Assembly: GCA_964035545.1 (NCBI GenBank)
Contig: OZ037766.1
Coordinates: forward strand, 8,751,722-8,815,721
Direction: 5' to 3'
Length of the DNA: 64,000 nucleotides
Origin: Bugula neritina
Taxonomy: Eukaryota > Bryozoa > Gymnolaemata > Cheilostomatida > Bugulidae
Shown piece by piece: positions 55,040-64,000 of the stretch. Made by a program: the position numbers and the translations under genes. Each line of letters opens with the position of its first letter. The first letter of the stretch is position 1. A model generated the notes under the pieces. It was not told the origin of the DNA. It saw only the letters and a list, made by a program, of their open reading frames with translations, and ran no database searches.

Positions 55040-58000
55040 ATGGCTAAACAAAGAAGGATTGTTGTTCTCGGAGGTGGTGTGTCTGGTCTAGCTTTTGGTT
55101 ATTACATGAATGCTTTTAAAAGGAGTATACTCACTGTAAAAGGATCTGTGTTACCTCAGGTGTGTATGTTTAAGCTAATAATTATAGTATGCAATGTCAA
55201 AAATATTTTATCACCTAAACTTATGGTTGTTACATATGTTGCTATAAAATTGGACAATGGCAGTTTCTGTTATGTTTAGGACATAGATTTATGCTGAAGT
55301 ATAATTACTGATGTTAAAATGATTAATGGACTGTTATTGCCCTGGTGATTAACTTGTGCTTGGGATGCTTATTTCCATTAGAATACAACTTAAAAGTACA
55401 AACTATACTTTTCCATTTGTACAGCGGACACCAACATTGAAAATTCAAACATATTTCCATGTCAACATGAATGTTAAAATTGTGAAACTTGTAAAATTTG
55501 AAGTAGGTGCAGTAATGGAGAAATTGAGAAAAGCCTGTGTTCTAGATTAGAAATGTAGCAAAAGAAGTTATGTACTCAACCCAAACCCCAAACCGAAATT
55601 TAATAAGAAAATTAAAGAGATTAGGCTATCTCAATTTCTCCACTAATGCTCTTAAATGATGATGAGGTTGAAGTTGAACATTTTCAATTAATTTATTAAG
55701 TCATGAGCTTACATGTTATCAGGTTCAGTCTGGTAGCTTAATGAATTCTCTAAGAATTTGTATGTACGGTTTTGGTGATTAAAGGTAACTCTATTAGAGA
55801 AGTCTTCAGAAGTTGGCGGTTGGATGAAATCACATCAAGATGAGTCCACTAAAGCAGTGTTTGAATATGGTCCTCGCAGCCTTAGAGCAGTTGGTCATGA
55901 AGCCAGGAGCTCAATGGCTTTGGTTAGTTGATGACAGATCATAATCTATTTAGTTATAAATATATCTCTATTTTTATCTTATCGCAATAATATTTTTTTC
56001 CAAAGTTATTATTAAATTTATAGTGTCTTGCGTTAAACTTTTAAGGTGGGCTGGCTAAATGGTTTACTAGTTAGCTGTGGAGGTTATAATCATTCGTTAA
56101 CCTTGCCCAAAAAGTTAATTGTAATTTCGAGCTATTAACTTTGCATCATCTAATTTTACTACTTCTGGTTTTATTTTTTCCGTCCTTTAATTTATGATAT
56201 ATAGAACTATTGGCCACATTTTAGGCTGAGGAACTTGGATTAGCTTCTGAAATTATTGCTGTTACGCGTACTAGCCCACCCGGAAAACAAAGGCTAATAT
56301 ATGGTAAAGATAAACTGCATCCTTTGCCTACCAGCATTATGGGGTTTCTCCGAAAGTTTCCTTTAATAAACAGATCCATGGCAGCTGTAGCATATAGTGA
56401 GATGAAAACACCACCTTCCATACAAACTAAAAATAAGGACGAAAGTATTCATAGCTTCATATCAAGAAGATTTGGCACAGAGGTGTGTTGTGCACATGTT
56501 TTCTATGATTCAAAGTATGTTACAGCCTGACACTTGGTGTGATCTATATATTAATGTTTTAATTCCTTCTAAAATTTTTAGTTTGTATTAAAATTACTTC
56601 TAAATGATATTTCTCATCATTGGCAAACTGCAATGATGTTAGATGTCTTATGATTACCATTACGACATAAGCTCATCAATCATTCCTTTATTGCTACATT
56701 TCCTTATTGGTACCTTGTGTCACCTTGAAGTCGTATATCCCAAGGGCCTATAATAGTGAGAACCTACCTAAATTTACTTTTGTAACTTTTAATCATTTCG
56801 CTCAACTGGGTTTATCTATCTCTATGAGAATCTCTGGTGGAAAGTTGGCTAAAGACATGTTTTCTATTGCGTCAAATGAGAAATGATGACTGGATGCTCT
56901 TCCTAACATCCTCAATGGCCTTTACTGTGGATCGAACTACTGGCCTTGTGTTTACTAAGCCAATGCTTTAACCCCTAAACCCTGCTTGTAATCATTTTGC
57001 TGTATTTATATTTATAACCACCTTTGCACTGTTTGGCAATTGAACTTGTTGTATTACCATTTCTCTCTTCCAGGTTGCTGATTATGTAGCTGATCCTTTT
57101 CTTAGAGGAATTATAGCTGGTGACTCGAAGGAGACAAGTGTTATTTCTATGTTTCCCAATCTTAAAGCAGCTGAAGATCGTTATGGTTCTGTAATTAGAA
57201 ATTTATCCAAAGTCTCACAGCCTGTTAGAGGTTGGTGAACTTGACTTTATATGTGAAACAGTACTAACCATATTCTTCCATCTCTATATATGCTTGTATA
57301 CTTATTAGAGCTGTTCTTTTATATTATTTATTTTATATTTTATATTAATATTTATTCATCAAGTAATTGCAATGCTCGTCAAGTTATAGTTCATGATGAC
57401 GGTTTAGTGTGCTGAGTTGTGTGTTGCAACATGGTGCTGTTTGATAAAGGGGTTGTTAAAGAGAGCGCTGTGTGTCGAAGAGCTAAGGATGAGAAATGGG
57501 CAATGTGGAACTTTAAATCTGGTCTGCAAACTCTACCCAATGCATTGCACACGGCATTACTTGACCAGGAGACTGAAGTAAAGATGGGCACTTCTTGTAC
57601 TAAACTAGAGAAATCTGGCCAAGGGTTTCTGGTAATTTTATAACTATTTGAACTACTGTAGTAAGTAACATAAAGTGCATTTTTCCGAATGTTTTCATGC
57701 ATACTCTAATCATAGTTTTATCTCTCGAGTAGCATTCCTTTAAATCTTTTTTAATCTTCCAGAGTGCCACAAGTTTCGCTAAAATCAATAATCTATTATT
57801 ACAGTCTGCAAGTTTGGTATTGCGTGTTTAATAAAGGTTTTGTAAGTGACTGGTTGCATATATAAGCATTGCTGATGGATTTTGCTCTATCAATCATTCT
57901 TTCATTACAGAAAAATTATCTATTTCTCTAACAGCTGTTATGCATTTGTAGATACATACAGCTGATGGTGTAGTGGAAGCTGATGCCGTTGTTGCTGCTG

Positions 58001-60982
58001 TCAACTCTAAAATAATCTCTAGACTGCTACAGGATGATCACCCACTACTGTCAGAAAAGTTGAATAATTTACCTATACATGATGTGGCTACAGCCACTCT
58101 AGAATATTCTGCTGATACTGCATCTAATATACCACAGGTAAGTTTCTCTCATTGTATATCCTTTCTGTTGATAATTCAACATATAGTTATGACTTTGTTT
58201 TGATGGCTCAGAATCATTCTCCTGACTTCATCCTGAAAGCGTTTGGCCATTGTTGATCCTGTATTCCAGCTATTAATTTATTCATGCTAACCATTAAAAT
58301 TTAAAATAATGATTATGCTATATTTTGGATCATTTTGCTTTGCTGTTAGAATTATTATCTTGAGTTGAGAGTAGTCATTTGAAAGTTATGTGTAATTTAC
58401 AAATTCATAACCATTATGGCGTTATTGTAATGTTTTTCTATGCAAAGTTATGTCTCTAGGCATTTGGACATCTTGTGCCAAGCTGTGAAAATGAAGAAAA
58501 TTTGGGAGTTATCTATGAATCCATGGTATTCCCTCAACATGACAGGGTAGATAACTCTACTAAAAGACTAACAGTAAGTTGCTATGTAATAGGATATTGC
58601 TTCAACAATTGTCTTTACAATTTGAATAAAAACTTTTTATAAATCTTTATAAAATGTTTTTTTGCTATTGACTTTAAGTCAATTAGGTAGCGAATAGACT
58701 GTCTTATTGCATATTTTTATTTAACCACTAAGAGTATCTCAATTGTTTTCAATCTCTTTGACATGCCTAATTATGCATGTTTTTATTTTTTAACAAATTT
58801 AGCAATTTATTAAGAAATCTTTCTGCTAGCAATTCTAACAAATTTTAATTTGATATAAACTTATACCTCTGAAAATTAATATTCTAGCAAATTTTTTGAA
58901 AATCTTCTAAACTGTGACAATAACCTTAATTGATAGTTTAATAAACTCACCACAGCAACTGTGTTAGCTGACCTGGCTGAACTAGCAGAATGCTGAGTAG
59001 AGACACTGAAATTCACATATTATTCAAGCTTCTCAGTAAACATCAAGTTGAAATGTTAAATGGCTGCTTTCAAGTTGCATATTGAATTGCATAATAATTT
59101 TTAGCATACAGTTGAATATCAACTTTTGATTAAATTGCTGGTTTGACTTTAATATGACATTGTATTGAAGCTGCGCTTGCACAATTCTAAATCTACTTGG
59201 TGTTTATAAGTTACCTTCTATATTTCAGGTAGTTATTACCTATTGTTTCAGGTAATTGTTACCTAGTATTTCTGGTAATTATTGCTTAGTATGTTAAGTA
59301 ATGATGTATAAATATTTCAGGTGATGATTGGTGGTGCGTGGTTTGATAGTGTCCTTGGTGCTGACCCCACTATATCTACAGTGGAGGAGATAGCTATAAG
59401 ATCTGTTGCCAAACAGTTGAATATTTCTGCTAGACCAGTTAATATAAAGGCTAACATTATACGGGTAATAGCTTCATTATTCAAACTTAGACTTCATTAT
59501 GCTTTTAACATGCAACATAATCTGCTTTTATCTAAGTTTGTATTCATCATCTCAAAATGTAGTTTACATAGAAAAATAGTATCATCACAGGCTCTGAGCG
59601 ATGAGAAAGTAAAGGGTTGTAGTGTAAAGCAGTCAATGTTTCTAACTTTTTATTTGACTTGTTAAGAAATTATTTCAACTTTTGATGAATTACCATTTAC
59701 TCATTCACTCAGGGTTGCTTCACTTTAAATTTATTTTTGAAAATTAGTACAGAAGTTTTAAGTCTTCATTTTTATACTCAGCGTGTCTGACTGCGTGAAA
59801 TTATTGTGCAGTAAAACAGCCGCAGTGGATTTTACTAAGGTTGCTGTATTTCAGGATGCTATTCCTCAATACCCAATAGGCCATTCCGCATTGGTAGCCG
59901 AAATAGACGAATATATTAAAGAGCAGGAGCTTCCTCTCACTCTTATTGGACCGTCTTACGATAGTCCCGGTGCTAATCACTGTATACATAGGGCTAAGGT
60001 AAGAATACATAATGAGAGTAACATTGTGCAGTGCACAACTTACCTGAGGTAGAAACATGGTGTTTAAACTACCATGTCCCTGTTGAGATGTGTGAAAGTA
60101 TTGCTGTATGTCTCTTTTTTCATGAATAGATAATGGTATAGAGAAGTTTTAGCATGGTGGGGTGTCAATAATAGACCCTTTTCAGAGGTTCCCAAGATCC
60201 CCCCTATAATTAAAAATTGTGCTCTCCCAAAATAAAAATTATTAAAGAAAATAAACTAGAATGCATGTTTGTGATTTTGGTTGCTGAGCAATACTGAAGT
60301 GCCACTTTAGCATTGCTCAGTAATCAAAACAACAAAAATGTTTTCAAGATTATTTTCTTCAAAATTTTTTATGAAGAAACATTTTTAAAACAATTTTTTA
60401 CCTCCTACTATGTGTGCTTATACCAAAATATCTATCTCCTAAAAGAACAATTCTATAGTATAATTAGAATTTTAAGTAGCAGCCAAACTTTGAATCTTTA
60501 ATAAGTTTGCTCTTTATACAAAAGTTCAACCTATTCATTTTGGGATGACACAACTCTTAATTGTAAAGGGGATACCTGGCACCTCTGAAAAGGGTCTATT
60601 AGCGCTTACTTTATGGTGAATAATACTGTAGTAGCGCCTTCTAATAACTTCTTGGGAGTTGTCTTCTTTTATATATCACTTTTCTACATGGTTGATTTCA
60701 TAAATTATATAAGTAATCAGATTATCTTTTTGAAAAAAGTATTATTTACAAAAGTTTCATATGTTCAAAAGCTCATATACTCTTGCTTTTTCATGTATGA
60801 GTGAGTCATGTTATGATAGATCTATTGTTAGTAGTATTACTACTGTTGGTAGTGATATTGGCAGGAGTGCTAATGATTGTGTTGGGTAAACATTGTAGGT
60901 GCAAGCAATGAATCTTCTAGAGCAATGGGATGTCATTGATCTTCAGTCTTTGGTTCAGGAGAATAAAATAAATGAGTCATAG
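55040..60982 (+). CDS. PPOX: Protoporphyrinogen oxidase (PPOX)
   Basis: FAD-dependent oxidase that converts protoporphyrinogen IX to protoporphyrin IX, the penultimate step of haem synthesis, on the inner mitochondrial membrane. Ten exons: 55040-55135, 55800-55922, 56225-56482, 57074-57230, 57450-57631, 57952-58137, 58460-58573, 59321-59464, 59855-59998 and 60899-60982. The sum is 1488 nt, giving 495 aa (human 477). Seen: the N-terminal dinucleotide-binding motif VVLGGGVSGLAFGYY, GGWMKS and EYGPRSLRAVG (human GGWIRS, ELGPRGIRPAG), ESIHSFISRRFG (human ETVHSFAQRRLG), GIIAGDSKETSVISMFPNL (human GVFAGNSRELSIRSCFPSL), AFGHLVPS, VMIGGAWF, IPQYPIGH and LPLTLIGPSYDSPGANHCI. Exon 1/2 and 4/5 junctions are chosen by phase and alignment and are the least certain. 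A poly(A) signal AATAAA is at 61152-61157. Intron 9 holds a MITE. Confidence 0.95.
59227..59293. repeat. Three tandem copies of a 23-bp unit
   Basis: Units starting AGGTAGTTATTACCTATTGT, AGGTAATTGTTACCTAGTAT and TGGTAATTATTGCTTAGTAT lie head to tail in PPOX intron 7. Two carry TTTCAGGTA, which looks like a splice acceptor, 30-95 bp before the real acceptor at 59320. Confidence 0.75.
60169..60601. mobile_element. 433-bp MITE in PPOX intron 9
   Basis: Terminal inverted repeats TAATAGACCCTTTTCAGAGG are perfect at both ends and begin with TA, suggesting a TA target duplication (Tc1/mariner-like). Internally there is a second hairpin around 60290 (TTGCTGAGCAAT against ATTGCTCAGTAA). There is no coding capacity. 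It shares internal blocks and TIR style with the fold-back element at 49188-52063. Confidence 0.85.
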
Positions 60983-62446
60983 TTGGTCATTCCCAACACA
61001 CTGTCAAGTGAAACAGATTATTATAGCCAATTGCAGACAGACACACTTGTATATGAATAACATAATGCTATTTAATAGTTTATTGTCTAAATTTTTTCCA
61101 ATATTCAAAGTTTATAAACCAATAGTTTGTACCTAATTATTTTTATTTTTGAATAAAACAATGAATTCTAGGATAAATAACCCACTTTATACATTGTGCA
61201 TATGTTAATACCAGAAATTGAGTGCTATAAAATATCTAAGTGCATAAAAATATGGTTCATGTTTCATTAAGGCTGTGTTTGTATGCTACCAGTTTAAAAT
61301 TATATTTATGCTGATTTGTCTTGCAATGTGTTAAATATGTCAACTTTAGTTCTTTGATATGTCATCATTCTACTCAGTTGTGTCATGATTTCGAAATTCA
61401 TGCTGTGGGAATGCCCTGCACCATATACATAATCTCTTTGCAAATTAGATTACATTATAATTTCATAAGGAATTTTTTAATACTATATTTTACTTATTCC
61501 ACCTCTATAAATGTATTGAAATTAAATGTTTTATTTTAGATTCAATTGAATTAAATAAATAGTGATGTTTATATTAATTCTGCCAGCAATATAATGTGTT
61601 TTACTGCCAATTCAGTGAATTTGTTATGTAGACCAGTCTGATCTCACTGTGTACCATTTGCCTGGAAATGGCAGCTGCTATTCTGCTTATAGCCTCTCTT
61701 CATTGCTCTCAGACAGAGCTGCTCTTACAGGCTTTGATACCCCAACCTCCTTATAGTGTTTATATGTCCATATAATTCATAGCAACACTATTAGATATAA
61801 ACAAGGAAAAATATGATATCTCTAGTATCCAGATATGAGGTAGCATATAGTCAACTTGTGTGTGCTACTACTTTATTATTGTTAATTACACTCTCAATTA
61901 CTTATATTTAATTTCCTTAGAATATGTTTACAAACTTCTCTCATACGTCATCCAATTTTCTTACCTGTTTACAAGTTTCCTTCATAGGTCATCTGATTTT
62001 CACCTTACTTAACCTTGTAGCTACAAATATTTACTATACGCATCTGATATATATTTGCTGACATGTGTCAGATGGATGTCAGTTTGTGGAATATATGGAT
62101 ATTATGTCTGCGTATCCATGTAAGAAACTTGAGAGCATTTGTTTTGTTTATTTACAACTGCTTTAATGATGTCATTTATGTATTATCTTTTTAAGTACTA
62201 CACTTTCTCATAAATATTTCAACTGTTAACTATCAGCTAATCAGTGATGAATGGTAGTAGATCAATTTTTGCAAAATTTAAGGAACATATGAAGTATTGA
62301 TTATTCGCTCCTCCCTTGACTGTAGGCGGAGCTTTAGTTGCTTTCTTGTTTTTCTGCTATAAAAACAATTTACAAATGTTATGCGTGTTACTGAAGCTGT
62401 AATATTTTAGAAAGTAGCAAACTTGGTACACCTCACAGACTGAAAA
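60983..62446. other. Intergenic between PPOX and the Kv channel gene
   Basis: Holds the PPOX 3' UTR with AATAAA at 61152-61157 and presumably the Kv promoter and 5' UTR. No repeat or further gene was recognised; the frame at 61321-61539 has no family resemblance. Confidence 0.5.
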
Positions 62447-63373
62447 ATGTCTCTGGTAAGTTGTATGAAAACTTTTCATATTTTTTTCGATTTACCTCAA
62501 ATTCATTTTGAAAAATGTTTTAAATTATTGTTGATAATAATAGGTGATCCAAATTATATTCGTATATCACTTTTTGTTTCCAAATAGTTATTTACATATA
62601 TATAAATGTATGTAGAGTAATGTATTATTACACAATACAACTGCCTAAAAATATTTGGCATCATATTTCACTCAAGAATGAAGTGTGACAGATAAGGAAT
62701 ACAGTTTTTAAAAAATAAATTGGTTTTAATTGACAACCAAATGTTGCTTATAATTTATCACAATAAAATAGAGCTGTATTTAGAATAATTATTTGAACTT
62801 TAGAAGCTGGATATGGGCAGTCAGCGAAGTTCTTCTAGTGTCCCTCTACAACCGAACAAGATTATTATAAATGTCGGGGGTAACAGGTTTGAAACATATA
62901 AAAGTACACTGAGAAATATTCCCGACACAAGACTTGCGTGGATTGCGGAATCAAAAGCTGACAACCCTGATTATGACCCAATAACTGGGGAATATTTCTT
63001 CGACAGACACCCTTCTATGTTTTTGATGATCTTGAACTATTATCGCACAGGAAGGCTTCATATTCCTGCAGATGTGTGTGGTCCTGCATTTGAAGAAGAA
63101 CTTCTATTTTGGGGTATTGATGAGAAACAGATTGAATCTTGTTGTTGGGGTAATTATTCCCAACATAGGGATGCTCAGCAAACTCTTGTTGAACTAAAAA
63201 TAGATTCAAATTTTGAAAAGAATGACGAAGAATCTGAATATGGAGACGATGTAGGAAGTACTGCTGGTAAGTTTGGCATCACGGAGCTGGAGGAAAAGAC
63301 ATCAACGTGGGAACGAGTTAAGCCAAAATTGTGGGCAGTACTAAACAACCAATCGTCATCGATAGTTGCAAAA
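62447..63373 (+). CDS. KCNC: Shaw/Kv3-type voltage-gated potassium channel, N-terminal part
   Basis: The cytoplasmic N-terminus of a delayed-rectifier-type Kv channel; the window ends before the transmembrane region. A 9-nt coding exon 62447-62455 (MSL, followed by GTAAGT) joins exon 62804-63373 in phase, giving 193 residues so far. If the first exon is not used, the ATG at 62813 is the alternative start. The T1 tetramerisation domain is complete: [55 protein letters not shown] and [14 protein letters not shown]. The inter-subunit zinc motif H-x5-C-x20-C-C is intact, which excludes Kv1. DVCGP plus QHRDA matches Shaw/Kv3. After an acidic linker, [12 protein letters not shown] corresponds to the segment just before S1. 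The exon ends AAA|GTGAGT; S1-S6 must lie beyond 64000. Confidence 0.93.
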
Positions 63374-64000
63374 GTGAGTAGAAATGAGAAGGAAATTATA
63401 ACGCTGAGTGTAATTATAGAAAGCGCGACCATACTTCTATGGGAAATGTTTGATTTTTACTGTATTTCATCATGATTTTTTATAGGGTAGTTAAAGTCTA
63501 AATAAAACCTGTTATTGAAAAAAGAAACATCATAATTCAGTTTTAGCTATGGAGATCTTGTTTGTTGTACAGTTGGGTCCCTATTTTAAGTCTTATCAGT
63601 GAACAACATCATGGGGTGTGTGCCAAGCATTAGCCTATAAAATTACCAGGAGGGGAGTGTACTAATTACACCCATTGCTTGCTCAGAAAATAACACATAT
63701 AATTGGTTGTCTTCTAATGAGTTCTGGTCAATAAATAATGTGCTTTTTATGCTGCTGCTAATTACTTGGTTTAGTTTTGATGGTATGGTACGGAGTAATA
63801 TAAATTTAAATGCTGACTTCCTACAAGTTTAAAACACTATGCCATAGTTGACTTGAGGGAGAGCTTATATGCCGGTCATTACGTAGAAATGTAGAGCTCC
63901 TACATTGTATAGTATATTTGCTCTTTATTAATACATTTGGTTCTCTTTTTATAAGCAAGTGATATAAATTTGTAACGCTTTATAACGTTTAACCAGCTGC
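63374..64000. other. Start of Kv channel intron, no further exon
   Basis: Follows the donor at 63374. No S1-like hydrophobic exon and no repeat was recognised before the window ends. Confidence 0.55.

Overview
This is an AT-rich (about two-thirds A+T by eye), intron-dense animal nuclear DNA window. Every protein-coding gene I recognise is a conserved metazoan gene split into small exons with GT..AG introns. The set (a Shaw/Kv3-type potassium channel, a RASSF with an N-terminal LIM domain, a ZYG11-family receptor, SLC25A46, ADISSP/C20orf27) points to an invertebrate metazoan. Gene spacing of roughly 8 kb and short introns would suit a compact early-branching lineage, but I cannot name the species. 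Exon boundaries were read by hand from splice motifs, reading-phase continuity and alignment to remembered family sequences. For most genes the summed exon lengths are an exact multiple of three and give a protein of the expected family size.

Layout: POLG2 (+, 1328-4982) converges on KDELR (-, 5604-8530). Three more minus-strand genes follow: ADISSP/C20orf27 (9353 to about 10950, first exon not found), SLC25A46 (13599-18543) and a LIM-RA-SARAH RASSF (23644-35195). After about 5 kb with no recognised gene comes ZYG11 (-, 40174-52676). It is divergent from PPOX (+, 55040-60982). The 5' end of a Shaw-type Kv channel (+, from 62447) runs off the right edge.

Functions are housekeeping or signalling and do not form one pathway. 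Three act in or on mitochondria: POLG2 in mtDNA replication, SLC25A46 at the outer membrane and PPOX in haem synthesis. KDELR retrieves ER proteins, RASSF is a Ras/Hippo adaptor, ZYG11 is a CUL2 ubiquitin-ligase receptor and Kv3 is a voltage-gated channel. I see no operon and no prokaryotic or defence-like system.

The non-coding part carries most of the unusual material. A 2.9-kb fold-back element with 893-bp arms sits in a ZYG11 intron, and a smaller relative sits in a PPOX intron. There are other inverted-repeat elements, a 133-bp direct repeat that ends at a splice acceptor, long (AT)n arrays, and degenerate triplet/hexamer tracts (ACTAAT, AGTAAT, AACTAT, AAGTTA-like) that cluster beside the 5' ends of most genes. 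No tRNA, rRNA or CRISPR array was recognised.
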